Origin: Haloarcula sp. CBA1129
GTDB lineage: Archaea; Halobacteriota; Halobacteria; Halobacteriales; Haloarculaceae
Length of the DNA: 64,000 nt
Direction: 5' to 3'
Assembly (NCBI RefSeq): GCF_008729015.1
Contig: NZ_RKSM01000001.1
Location: forward strand, 434,001 to 498,000
Shown here: piece after piece, positions 34,848-43,530 of the stretch
How positions within the stretch are numbered: position 1 is the first letter of the stretch
How the letters are laid out: each line of letters starts with the position of its first letter
Position numbers and translations under genes: made by a program
Notes under the pieces: model-generated
Told to the model about the DNA's origin: nothing
The model's database searches: none
What the model saw: only the letters and a program-made list of their open reading frames with translations

Positions 34848-35632
34848 GAGTGGTCGGTTTCGGTCGCGGTAGTCGTTGGGCGGTGCGGGGCGTCGTCCTC
34901 ATCGTCGGTCTCGTCATTGCGGCCGAGGCGGTCCCGAACGGTGTCTGGAAGGCCGCGCATCCCGTTCCAAACTCTGGCAGGGAGTTCGCCGAACGTCACG
35001 GACTGGTCGCGGTAGTAGTACGACACCGCGAGCAGTCCGACAGCCGTGGCGGCCATGTACGCGCCGAGGCCGAACCGTGAAACGCTGGTGATGTTGGCGA
35101 CCTGATACTGGCCCCACAGCGGCGGCGTGAAGCCGTCGACGCCCATCACCGGCGCACCCGGATCGAGCGTGTGTCCGGCCTGCCAGAGCCGGAACTGGAT
35201 GTCGACCAGCATCACGGTGAACACCAGTACTGTACCGCCGAACTGGTATCGCAGACCTCGCGTGAGCTTCTCGGCGGTCGGCGCGACAGCGACGAACACC
35301 GACAGCAGCGACACGGCGACGAACGCAAACGGCCCCAGCGACCACTCGGGGACGTCGATAGCCCGGTCGTTCACCGGGAAGTTCGGCTCTAACAGCACCG
35401 GGTCCGGGAAGTAAAAGCCGATGTAGTGGTTCAGCCGCGCCATCTCGGTGAAGTCGCCGGTCAGCCGCGGGTAGGCGTACAGGTTGACGTGCAGCGTCGT
35501 ACTGGGGTACTGCACGGCGTCAACGCTGATGTGCCACATCGGGAACGCGAGCGCCGCGACGAACAGCAGCGCCGCTACCGCGGGGAGACCCCGTCGTATC
35601 TCACGGAAGTCGTCGAGGGTGGGTCGTTGCAT
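34844..35632 (-). CDS. Membrane protein of the nos operon with LNHYIG motif
   Basis: A 262-residue protein with about five helices (AALLFVAALAFPMWHIS; WSLGPFAFVAVSLLSVFVAV; FGGTVLVFTVMLVDIQF; FGLGAYMAATAVGLLAVSYYY) and a polar acidic tail. The outward loop has RLNHYIGFYFPDP, a His/Tyr motif also seen in a poorly studied protein of other nos clusters. It may handle copper or electrons for NosZ; function is inferred from context only. It lies 30 bases after nosZ and overlaps nosD. Confidence 0.75.
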   Translation of the reverse strand: MQRPTLDDFREIRRGLPAVAALLFVAALAFPMWHISVDAVQYPSTTLHVNLYAYPRLTGDFTEMARLNHYIGFYFPDPVLLEPNFPVNDRAIDVPEWSLGPFAFVAVSLLSVFVAVAPTAEKLTRGLRYQFGGTVLVFTVMLVDIQFRLWQAGHTLDPGAPVMGVDGFTPPLWGQYQVANITSVSRFGLGAYMAATAVGLLAVSYYYRDQSVTFGELPARVWNGMRGLPDTVRDRLGRNDETDDEDDAPHRPTTTATETDHS

Positions 35633-35662
35633 GGCTGGACACCTCCGAAGTGGTTCGTGGCG

Positions 35663-37642
35663 CTACTCCTCCGCCGGTTCGACGATCATCCGGCTGCGCA
35701 TCTCAAGGTGCAGGGCGCTACAGAAGTACGTACAGTAGATCCAGTACACGCCGGGGTCATCAGCCGTGAACGTGACCTCGCGGGTGTCCTGTGGGGCCAC
35801 GGCGTAGTTGATGTCGTGCTCGGGGATGGCGACGCCGTGGATGATGTCCTGAACGCCCTCGATGTTGGTCGTCGACAGTTTCACCTCGTCGCCCGCCTGA
35901 ACCGTGAAGTCCGGCAGGCCGAACTCCGAGCGCTTGGTCGTCATCTTGACGTGGACGCTGTTCTCGCCCGTTCGCTCGACGCCGGAGTCCGCCTCCGTGA
36001 TGTACGTTTCTTCGTAGTCGTTCTTGTCGTACACCTTCTTTGCGTCTATCTTGTCCTTGTGGGCGAAGACGCAGTCGTGTGGCTCGGGATAGGCCGGGTG
36101 GTCCGCGACCAGTTCCATCTCTTTCTCGCCCTGCCCGATGTGGATGAGCTGATCGTTGTCGGGCATGATGGGGCCGACTGGGAGGAACCGGTCTTTCGAG
36201 AGTTTATTGAGGCTGACGAGCCACTCGCCGTCGGGATCGGTCGTCATCGCCTCCAGCGCCTGAATGTGGCCCGGGTTGTAGTGGACATCCTGCTTCTCCA
36301 TGATGGGGTCCTCGGACCCCTCGTCTGCTTCGACAGCCGCTTGGATGTCCCACTTGGCGACCTGTGAGTCAATGAACAACGACGTGTAAGCGTGTCCGTT
36401 CCCGTCGAAGGTGGTGTGTAGCGGACCGAGTCCGACACGGGGTCGTCCAGCGACGACCTCCTCGGGGTCGGCGGAATCAGCCAGTGCGTTCAGGTCGAGC
36501 ATCGTCACTGTCGGGGAGAGTTTCCCCGCGATGAAGGCGTAGTCGCCGTTCGGCCCGACCTCGACGCAGTGTGGACTCTTCGGCGTCGGGATGTATTTCA
36601 CGATAGGCCGGTCGCCCTGATTGAGCGAACTGCTCTGGGTGCCGTCGACGACGGGGATGCCGTTGACCTCCTCGTAGTTACCGTTCTCGACGGCCTGCTC
36701 GATGGCCGGAATGTCGAAGGCCTTGACGTTGTCTCGGTCGTCCTTCGTCATTCCCTGAATATCGGTGGCCTCCTCGCTGTTGTACGCTGAGGAGATGGCC
36801 CACCGACCCTCTTTGCCGGTGTCGACGATGTCGAGGTTGCCATCGACCTTGACTTGCCATTGGGTCTCCATCGACTCAGGGTCGACGGCGACGAACAACG
36901 ACGTGTAGTTGTCCGGGTTCTTCGCGTCGGTGCCATCGTTGGGGAGCGGCGCGCGGAACTCGCCGTTGCCCAGCACGTACTTCGTATCCGGCGAGAGGAT
37001 AGTACAGCCGTGGATGGCCTGCATGTTCGGCACGTCCGTGATGGCATCCGTCTCGAAGTACGTGAGGTTCACGCGGGCGATGCGGCCGTTGGCCTTGTCG
37101 TTGACGTACAGGTACTCGCCGTCGTAGTCGCCGTCCGTCTCCGAGAGGCTCGGGTGGTGGTTGTCACCCCAGCTGTAGCCGCCGCCCTCCTCCAGCATCT
37201 CTTTCGTGCCGTCGGTGTAGCCGTAGCCGGAGGCGCAGTCGGTGTTGAACACCGGGATGCGTGTCAGCTCGCGCATCGACGGGATACCGATGACTCGAAG
37301 CTCCCCCGAGTGGCCGCCCGACCAGAAGCCGTAGTACTCGTCGTGTTCGCCCGGTTCGACGGCGTGGCTCGCGCCACTGCCCGAAGGCGTCGACTGATTG
37401 GCCGCGCCGCCATCGCCGCCGGTCAGCGCCGAACAGCCGGCGACGGACCCCATCGCACCGGCGGCCACGCCGGCCTTCATGAAGTCCCGGCGGCCAAGCG
37501 AAAGGCCGGGTAGTCCCAGCGAGAGGTCGTCTTCTTCAGCCGTTTCGTCCGGGGACTCGACCTCTGCCAGCACTGAGTCGAGCGTTTCTTCGTACTCATC
37601 GAGAACTTCGTTCGGGTCGCGTGGGGTTTCGTTCTTGCTCAT
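35663..37642 (-). CDS. nosZ: NosZ, nitrous oxide reductase, Tat-exported with lipobox
   Basis: Reduces N2O to N2 outside the membrane. The 659-residue protein keeps the CuZ-type HHP cluster (SWGDNHHPSLSETDGDYDG) within a beta-propeller and the CuA site at the C-terminus: C-x3-C-x3-H-x2-M at Cys637, Cys641, His645 and Met648. A 50-residue leader precedes the twin-arginine motif GRRDFMKAG (Arg51-Arg52), and VAGC ends at Cys70, suggesting lipid anchoring. It begins one base after the halocyanin stop, so the two are co-expressed. Confidence 0.96.
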   Translation of the reverse strand: MSKNETPRDPNEVLDEYEETLDSVLAEVESPDETAEEDDLSLGLPGLSLGRRDFMKAGVAAGAMGSVAGCSALTGGDGGAANQSTPSGSGASHAVEPGEHDEYYGFWSGGHSGELRVIGIPSMRELTRIPVFNTDCASGYGYTDGTKEMLEEGGGYSWGDNHHPSLSETDGDYDGEYLYVNDKANGRIARVNLTYFETDAITDVPNMQAIHGCTILSPDTKYVLGNGEFRAPLPNDGTDAKNPDNYTSLFVAVDPESMETQWQVKVDGNLDIVDTGKEGRWAISSAYNSEEATDIQGMTKDDRDNVKAFDIPAIEQAVENGNYEEVNGIPVVDGTQSSSLNQGDRPIVKYIPTPKSPHCVEVGPNGDYAFIAGKLSPTVTMLDLNALADSADPEEVVAGRPRVGLGPLHTTFDGNGHAYTSLFIDSQVAKWDIQAAVEADEGSEDPIMEKQDVHYNPGHIQALEAMTTDPDGEWLVSLNKLSKDRFLPVGPIMPDNDQLIHIGQGEKEMELVADHPAYPEPHDCVFAHKDKIDAKKVYDKNDYEETYITEADSGVERTGENSVHVKMTTKRSEFGLPDFTVQAGDEVKLSTTNIEGVQDIIHGVAIPEHDINYAVAPQDTREVTFTADDPGVYWIYCTYFCSALHLEMRSRMIVEPAEE

Positions 37643-37643
37643 A

Positions 37644-38156
37644 TCAGACCACCTTGATTGTGCCGACCATCCCGTTCATCTCGTGGGGGATGCAGTAGTA
37701 CTCGTACGTCCCCGTCGTCTCAAGCGTGACCTCGTAGCTCTCGCCTTTCGGGACGTTGCCTTCCTGACCGTTACTGTAGCCGTCTTTTGCAGCCTGCTGG
37801 GAGTCGAACCCGCCAGAGGCGAAGTAATCCGCGCCATCGGGAATCTTGTCCTCGTAGGCCGTCACCGTGTGGCCGATGCTGCCGACGTTCTCGAACGTGA
37901 CCGTCGTCCCCGCTTCGACCTGAATTTTCTTCGGCTCGTATGCCAGTTCGTCCGTCATCTCGACGGTGCTTGTCTCGGTCCACTCGGACCCGCTCCCGCC
38001 GTCGCTGGACTCGGTGTCGCCGCCATCTGACCCGCCACCGCCGCTATCCGACTCGGCGTCACCGCTACTGTCGGACCCGCCGCCCGATGAACAGCCAGCT
38101 AGCGCGACTCCAGCCGCGACGCCCAGACCGCGTACGAATGTTCTACGCGTTTCCAT
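37644..38156 (-). CDS. Halocyanin-type blue copper lipoprotein, probable electron donor to NosZ
   Basis: A 170-residue Tat lipoprotein: RRTFVRG near the start, lipobox ALAGC (Cys22), and a 40-residue Gly/Ser/Asp linker. The cupredoxin domain has type 1 copper ligands His in SIGHTVTA, then Cys155, His158 and Met163 (C-x2-H-x4-M). Sitting first in the nos operon it is the obvious carrier of electrons to the CuA site, replacing a cytochrome c. A TATA-like tatatata (38192-38199) and an inverted repeat lie upstream. Confidence 0.92.
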   Translation of the reverse strand: METRRTFVRGLGVAAGVALAGCSSGGGSDSSGDAESDSGGGGSDGGDTESSDGGSGSEWTETSTVEMTDELAYEPKKIQVEAGTTVTFENVGSIGHTVTAYEDKIPDGADYFASGGFDSQQAAKDGYSNGQEGNVPKGESYEVTLETTGTYEYYCIPHEMNGMVGTIKVV

Positions 38157-38191
38157 GGTAGCTCACGGATGCAACTCGAAGACCAACCTGT

Positions 38192-38245
38192 ATATATAGG
38201 GAACCGGACTCTCAGCTCGCAGGAAGTGGGGCGAATATGTTCGCC
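38192..38245 (-). promoter_or_regulatory. nos operon promoter with inverted repeat
   Basis: The TATA-like box tatatata is at 38192-38199. GGCGAA-TATG-TTCGCC, a perfect 6-base inverted repeat, is at 38230-38245, about 30 bases further upstream. Haloarchaeal anaerobic regulators of the NarO type are reported to use a CGAAC-N4-GTTCG motif; the half-sites here are similar but the spacing is two bases shorter, so this is a candidate only. Confidence 0.5.
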
Positions 38246-38402
38246 GATAAATAGTGAATGGTGTCTGCTCGCGAACGTCGCCGCAGAATACAACGACTGT
38301 GCAATCGCCGCCACACTCCCTGAGTTGGGTGGTGGGTGGCGGCGTTAAGCGTACCGCGCTTCGGTAACGCCTATGACGGTCTGCTACAGGGGTCGCTTTC
38401 GT

Positions 38403-39128
38403 TCAACTGTCCACAGATTCCTGTAACCGCGCAAGACTGGTCAACACGGGGTACGTCCAGAGTTGCTCTTCGTACATATACGTGCAGAACTCGTGTGTCT
38501 CGAACCGGTGAACGCTAGAGTGGAGTTGGTCCTGCCGCTCCTGTAGAAGCGCAGTAACGTCGTTCTGGAACGTCTCGCGATACCACTCGGGCACGACTGT
38601 GCTGTCGAGCGTCTCGATAATCTCCTGTAGACTGCCACGGTACCCCTGCATCGACTCCCGTTCGATTTTGACGGCACGGTCCAGCGAGGTCCGTTCATCG
38701 ATGGCCTTCTCAGTCGCGGCCACCAGCGAGCGTTTGAGCGGCGGCGAAAACCCGACGTTCGTCTCAGGATGGAACAGCGCGGCGTAGTCCGACCCGAACT
38801 CGATGGCGACGTTCTCAACCAGCGATTCGTCGTACACTGACTCGTAGTGGTCGACAGCCAGCACTGTGTCGGCGTAGGCGTCCCGCAACGTTTCGACGTG
38901 GTCGGACGCGGACTGTCGACTTCGCGCACCGACGGGGGAGGAGGGCTGTTTGGCGGGGTCGACGGCACGCAGACGCTGTAGAAAGTCTTCGAGACCGTCT
39001 TGCTCGGCCGCGAGCTCTGTATGTTCCATGTCAAGCACAGTGAGGGCCGTCTCTATCGGCTCGAGAATGTGGTCTCGCCATGTGTGCAGGAACCACTGCG
39101 TGCCGTCCTGCGCAGGCGTCGTTGACAT
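38403..39128 (-). CDS. Helical haloarchaeal protein of unknown function
   Basis: A 241-residue soluble, mostly alpha-helical protein (HILEPIETALTVLDMEHTEL, HVETLRDAYADTVLAVDHYE, RAVKIERESMQGYRGSLQEI). It resembles a haloarchaeal uncharacterised family (perhaps DUF7260, from memory). No motif gives a function and there is no membrane segment. Transcribed alone on the same strand as the nos operon, and separated from it by about 245 bases. Confidence 0.7.
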   Translation of the reverse strand: MSTTPAQDGTQWFLHTWRDHILEPIETALTVLDMEHTELAAEQDGLEDFLQRLRAVDPAKQPSSPVGARSRQSASDHVETLRDAYADTVLAVDHYESVYDESLVENVAIEFGSDYAALFHPETNVGFSPPLKRSLVAATEKAIDERTSLDRAVKIERESMQGYRGSLQEIIETLDSTVVPEWYRETFQNDVTALLQERQDQLHSSVHRFETHEFCTYMYEEQLWTYPVLTSLARLQESVDS

Positions 39129-39658
39129 GCTAGTGTCTCGTTCAGTAACAACAATAAGTGTTTTAGTTACCGGTCAACACCCCCGTGTTCTGGACGGCTA
39201 TTTATATAGTCCCTCCGCGGTAGTCGCGTTATATCCGGGGTGCGTCGTGTGGTTTCGATCTATCGGCTGCGTTCAGTTCTCATACCATAGCATCTGATTG
39301 TGTGTCCCAAGCTTATCTGTTAGGCTCATTCAGATATGTGTACTATTTAGCGTTGTCTCGGGGAGAAAATCAGAATATTAGACTGGATATACAAGGCTTG
39401 GACTTGAATATAGAAATTCTACCTGAGATTAACTATTATATGTATGTACTAGTGGAATCTATCTGTAAACTTTGGCAGAGTATACTTTTAGTACCAGAAT
39501 AGGGACTTCGACCCGCTCTGGCTTCCAGTACTTCGGTAAACAAGTCGCCGGATGATCGTACTGTGTTAGGTATCACTCCCTGTCGCTCGGTAGCGCCCGA
39601 GCGGTCCTTATCGGCTACATCCGGGTTTTTAAATAATGACGGGAACTCTACTCGGGTA
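39129..39658. other. A/T-rich spacer with no supported gene; IclR promoter at its right end
   Basis: About 530 bases without a credible coding frame. From about 39330 to 39500 the sequence is unusually A/T-rich for this genome, with runs such as ttaactattatatgtatgtact. At the right end tttttaaata (39626-39635) is placed for a TATA box of the IclR gene. No terminal repeats or transposase traces were recognised. Confidence 0.5.
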
Positions 39659-40465
39659 ATGACCGACGACGCCGACACACAAAACACGGGCCGCCGGATA
39701 CAGTCCGTGGAGAACGCCTGCGAGATCATCGAAGCTGTCCAAGAGTCAAACAGCGCGACGTTGCAGGAGTTGAATGGGCGGATCGAGCTCTCACAGGGAA
39801 CGCTTCACACGTACCTTGCGACACTGACTGACTGTGGCTTCCTCACGAAGGACAACGACACATACCAACTCGGCTTTCGGTTCGTCACGATGGGCGAACA
39901 CGTCCGCAACGAGACGGAACTCTACACCGCTGGCCAAGAGGAAGTGGACAAACTGGCGGACCGGTCCGGCGAGTACGTCCATCTGGTCGTCGAAAACGAT
40001 GGGCGCGAAGTCGCCATCTACGAGCGGCGAGGCGAACACGCCGTCGGGATGGACTATCACCTCCAGTTGCGGGAGGCACCACAACACCTCCACGACAGCG
40101 CTTCGGGCAAGGCAATCCTCTCGCGTCTCCCGGACGAGCGTGTCGAGAAAATAATCGACCGGGAGGGTCTCTCACGACAGACACAGCACACGATTACGGA
40201 CCGAGAGACGCTCTGCGACGAGCTAGAGACCATCCAGGAGCGGGGGTACGCGACGAACGACGAGGAAGAGATCCGCGGCCTCCGGGCAGTCGGTGCGCCA
40301 ATTCTGGACAACGACGGGACCGTTGTCGGCGCGGTCAGTGTGACTGCACCGACCAGTCGCCTGAAAGGGAGTCGCTTCGACACCGAAATCCCCGAGATGG
40401 TCATGGAGGCAGCGAATCTCATCGAAGTCAATCTCGAAATGACTTCGTTCGACCGGAGCACCTAA
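39659..40465 (+). CDS. IclR-family transcriptional regulator
   Basis: A 268-residue regulator. The N-terminal winged helix is at about residues 10-75 (RIQSVENACEIIEAVQESNSATLQELNGRIELSQGTLHTYLATL). The effector domain includes GEYVHLVVENDGREVAIYE, HDSASGKAILSRLPDERVEKII and IRGLRAVGAPILDNDGTVVGAVSVTAP, the IclR ligand-binding signature. The ATG at 39659 follows a TATA-like box by about 25 bases; the open frame extends upstream without family sequence. It probably controls the amino-acid module that begins 730 bases downstream. Confidence 0.92.
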   Translation: MTDDADTQNTGRRIQSVENACEIIEAVQESNSATLQELNGRIELSQGTLHTYLATLTDCGFLTKDNDTYQLGFRFVTMGEHVRNETELYTAGQEEVDKLADRSGEYVHLVVENDGREVAIYERRGEHAVGMDYHLQLREAPQHLHDSASGKAILSRLPDERVEKIIDREGLSRQTQHTITDRETLCDELETIQERGYATNDEEEIRGLRAVGAPILDNDGTVVGAVSVTAPTSRLKGSRFDTEIPEMVMEAANLIEVNLEMTSFDRST

Positions 40466-41198
40466 CAGCAGGGCCTTCCACCCGTTGCTCTGTGTCGGCG
40501 ACGAACACTACCCGACGGCGTCGTCCAGCCGCCAACATTTGGATAGCTCAAATAACGGGTACGCTACTGTGACCGTGGTGCGGAGCGACTCTCCCGCTAC
40601 ATGAGCCACAATAACAGTCGTACCATCGTTAGTAAGGGACTGTAGATAGCGTATCAGGCCCGATAGTACGTCTGCAGGCTGTTTCCAGTAGGTACTGTGT
40701 GACTAATACCTGCCGCTGCTGGGATGTCCCGGGACGGTGCTCCGCTACGACAGCGCCGAGTCTATTTTTGAATTGGTCAAAGCGCTTGCTGGCTCGCCCT
40801 TCGGTACCATGACCGCGGCAAAGCGCGAATACGGGAACCTCTGTGCTATCAGGCGCGGCTTTCTTCGACGAGTGCCGCCTCTTTTCTATTGAGTATATCA
40901 AGCCAACCTTGTGCGATATCCCGCACATACACCGCTAATTTGGCCTATTATAGCTTATAGGCCCTCAACACAGGCATTCAATAATTTTTGCTATATTCAA
41001 ACGGATTGCCCCACGGACAGTCCCAAATATTTATTAACAATACCGGTATTGATGCCGATACACTGTCTCACTCCAGCCGTCGGATGCTGACAGTCAGTAC
41101 GGACACAGCGTGCTGAACCACTCAGCGTATTCGCCCCATTGGTCCCGAAGCGAGTGGGCGTACGCACCAGAACCAACAGCCGAATCCACCAACCAATC
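40466..41198. other. Long spacer with no supported gene, gdh promoter near its right end
   Basis: 733 bases without a credible gene. The left two thirds has a minus-strand frame at 40629-40928 that matches nothing I know and has poor haloarchaeal codon use. From 40970 the sequence turns A/T-rich (ataatttttgctatattcaa, then atatttattaac) and holds a TATA-like box and a palindrome. A long gdh leader of about 140 bases is implied. No tRNA or terminal repeat seen. Confidence 0.5.
41038..41051. promoter_or_regulatory. 14-base palindrome downstream of a TATA-like box before gdh
   Basis: CAATACCGGTATTG is a perfect palindrome placed right after atttatta (about 41029-41036), so it covers the expected transcription start. 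This is where a repressor such as the upstream IclR protein could act. Not found before the IclR gene itself. Confidence 0.5.
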
Positions 41199-42482
41199 AT
41201 GAGCACACAGAAGGAGCCATCAGAGCAAGCGCCAGACGAGGACGAATCGCCAATCGCGACTGCCCGCCGCCAGTTGGAGCAGGCGGCCGAACACCTCGAC
41301 CTCTCCGAGGGGCTGCTTGAGCAACTCCGCCATCCATCGAAAACCGTCGAGGTGTCTGTCCCGATCCGCCGAACCGACGGAAGCGTCGAGGTGTTCAGCG
41401 GTTATCGCGTCCAGCACTTCGAGGTCAGAGGACCGTATAAAGGAGGGATGCGCTATCATCCAAGCGTCTCCGCCGAGGAGTGTACGGCGCTGGCGATGTT
41501 GATGACGTGGAAGTGTGCGGTGATGGATCTCCCCTTCGGCGGCGCGAAGGGCGGCATTGTCGTCGATCCGTCGACGCTCAATCAACAGGAGACCGAGCAA
41601 CTCACCCGTCGGTTCGCCGAGGAGCTACGCGAAGTCGTCGGACCGACAAAAGACATCCCCGCACCCGATATGGGGACCGACGAGCAGACGGTCGCTTGGT
41701 TCATGGACGCGTATTCGATGCAGGAGGGCGAGACGGTCCCCGGAATTGTGACCGGCAAACCGACAGCAGTCGGCGGGACACACGGCCGCGAAGAGGCACC
41801 CGGCCGGAGCGTCGCTATCGTTGCCCGCGAAGCGCTCGACTACTACGACGGGAGCATCGAGGGGGCCACTGTGGCCGTACAGGGCTTTGGCGCTGTGGGC
41901 GCAAACGCCGCACGCCTCCTCGACTCTTGGGGCGCTTCTGTGGTCGCTGTCAGCGACGTCGACGGCGGCATTTACGACGAATCCGGACTCGATATCGAAT
42001 CGATTTCGGCCGACGGCGACGACCACGGTCAGTTAGGAGATGTCGACGCACCACGTCAGCTATCCAACGCCGAACTGCTGGAACTCGACGTCGATGTCCT
42101 CATTCCCGCAGCGGTCGGGAATGTCCTGACCAAGGAGAACGCTGCGGACGTACAGGCAAGCATCATTGTCGAAGGGGCAAACGGCCCCACAACAACAGCA
42201 GCCGATACGGTGTTCAAAGAGCGAAACATCCCCGTCATTCCGGACATCCTCGCCAACGCCGGCGGCGTCACCGCGAGCTACTTCGAGTGGCTCCAGCACA
42301 TCAACCGCCGGAGCTGGTCCCGCGAGGAGGTCAACGACGAACTGGAAGCCGAGATGCTCGACGCTTGGGACGCGCTTCGGACCGAAGTCGAGGACCGCGA
42401 TGTCACGTGGCGAACAGCTGCCTACATCGTCGCGCTCTCGCGAATCGGTGACGCTATGAACGCCCGCGGGCTATGGCCGTAG
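41199..42482 (+). CDS. gdh: Glutamate dehydrogenase
   Basis: A 427-residue hexameric-type glutamate dehydrogenase, converting glutamate to 2-oxoglutarate and ammonia with NAD(P). The substrate site is intact: [29 protein letters not shown] (Lys105, Lys117) and [13 protein letters not shown]. The Rossmann loop is [17 protein letters not shown], and [15 protein letters not shown] is the C-terminal signature. The ATG at 41199 gives the normal length. It begins a run with arginase (6 bases later) and an aminotransferase, which suggests use in amino acid breakdown. Confidence 0.94.
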   Translation: MSTQKEPSEQAPDEDESPIATARRQLEQAAEHLDLSEGLLEQLRHPSKTVEVSVPIRRTDGSVEVFSGYRVQHFEVRGPYKGGMRYHPSVSAEECTALAMLMTWKCAVMDLPFGGAKGGIVVDPSTLNQQETEQLTRRFAEELREVVGPTKDIPAPDMGTDEQTVAWFMDAYSMQEGETVPGIVTGKPTAVGGTHGREEAPGRSVAIVAREALDYYDGSIEGATVAVQGFGAVGANAARLLDSWGASVVAVSDVDGGIYDESGLDIESISADGDDHGQLGDVDAPRQLSNAELLELDVDVLIPAAVGNVLTKENAADVQASIIVEGANGPTTTAADTVFKERNIPVIPDILANAGGVTASYFEWLQHINRRSWSREEVNDELEAEMLDAWDALRTEVEDRDVTWRTAAYIVALSRIGDAMNARGLWP

Positions 42483-42488
42483 TAACGA

Positions 42489-43436
42489 ATGTCGCTCCAG
42501 TCTACACACTCGCAAGACCACAGTCGTCCCGTGCCACCCGTTGCGGTGCTCGGTGTCCCGTTCGCTCTCGGTGCCGACCGACGCGGCGTCGACATGGGGC
42601 CGTCGGCGATTCGCTACGGTGGCCTCAGCGCCGCGCTTGATACGGCCGGTGTCGACTACACTGACGCTGGGGACCTGTCACTGCCGACGCTACGCTCTCA
42701 GCCGGCGACCCCCGACGACGGTGCGAAGTACCTCGACGCTATCGCGGAAATGACCGACACCCTTGCCGACCGGGTGGCAACCGAAATAGCCGACGGAAGC
42801 GTGCCGCTGGTGTTAGGTGGCGACCACTCTATCGCGATGGGAACTATGCGCGGTGCGGCCCAGACGGCCGAACTCGGCGTCGTCTGGTTCGACGCACACG
42901 GCGATTACAACACCCCGACGACTTCGCCCAGCGGCAACGTCCACGGCATGCCGCTCGCGGCCGCCCACGGCTACGGTGACTTCACCGAGAAGCCGTGGGC
43001 CACCGCCCCGAACGTCTCCGAGGAGAACACCGTCATCGTCGGAGCGCGGAGCCTCGACGCCGACGAGCGAGCGGTCCTTCGGGACAGCGAAATCTCCGTC
43101 TTTACGATGGCAGACATCGATAAACGGGGCATCGGACCCGTCACTGACGAGGCGCTCGACATCGCGACTGATGGCGTCGATGACATCCACGTCAGCCTCG
43201 ATCTCGACTGGCTCGACCCGGACGACGCCCCGGGAGTCGGGACACCGGTCCCGGGCGGCGTCACGTACCGGGAGGCACATACGGCGATGGAACGGGTCGC
43301 CGACCGCAACGCTGCCGAATCGGTGCTGCGCTCGCTCGATGTCGTCGAAGTCAATCCTATCCTCGACAAGCGCAATACAACGGGCGAACGGGCGGCCGAA
43401 CTCGCCGCCAGCGCGTTCGGCAAACGGATCCTGTAG
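42489..43436 (+). CDS. rocF: Arginase (ureohydrolase family)
   Basis: Splits arginine into ornithine and urea with a two-manganese site. The 315-residue protein shows GVDMGPSAIRYGGL, typical of arginase, and the Mn ligand blocks GGDHSIAMG, WFDAHGDYN and SLDLDWLDPDDAPG. NPILDKRNTTGERAAELAASA is the usual C-terminal block. Agmatinase or formimidoylglutamase are possible alternatives within the family, but the adjacent aminotransferase and glutamate dehydrogenase favour arginase. Six bases separate it from gdh. Confidence 0.85.
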   Translation: MSLQSTHSQDHSRPVPPVAVLGVPFALGADRRGVDMGPSAIRYGGLSAALDTAGVDYTDAGDLSLPTLRSQPATPDDGAKYLDAIAEMTDTLADRVATEIADGSVPLVLGGDHSIAMGTMRGAAQTAELGVVWFDAHGDYNTPTTSPSGNVHGMPLAAAHGYGDFTEKPWATAPNVSEENTVIVGARSLDADERAVLRDSEISVFTMADIDKRGIGPVTDEALDIATDGVDDIHVSLDLDWLDPDDAPGVGTPVPGGVTYREAHTAMERVADRNAAESVLRSLDVVEVNPILDKRNTTGERAAELAASAFGKRIL

Positions 43437-43530
43437 CCCGGGTTCGAACCACGGCACGTCCTCAGTTGTGTGGCCGCCACGCGGTGCCGGAACACAGTGA
43501 TTTATTACCAATGATTCCGATTGTGATAAC

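Noticed and set aside
40629-40928. Minus-strand 99-codon frame as a gene
   Set aside because: No recognisable domain, poor codon bias and no promoter; left as part of a gene-free spacer.
41480-42451. Arg-rich 323-codon plus frame
   Set aside because: It runs through gdh in another frame; gdh motifs are unmistakable.
43437-43455. GGTTCGAACC resembling a tRNA T-arm after the arginase gene
   Set aside because: No acceptor, D-arm or anticodon stem can be folded around it, and the 5' side is arginase coding sequence.
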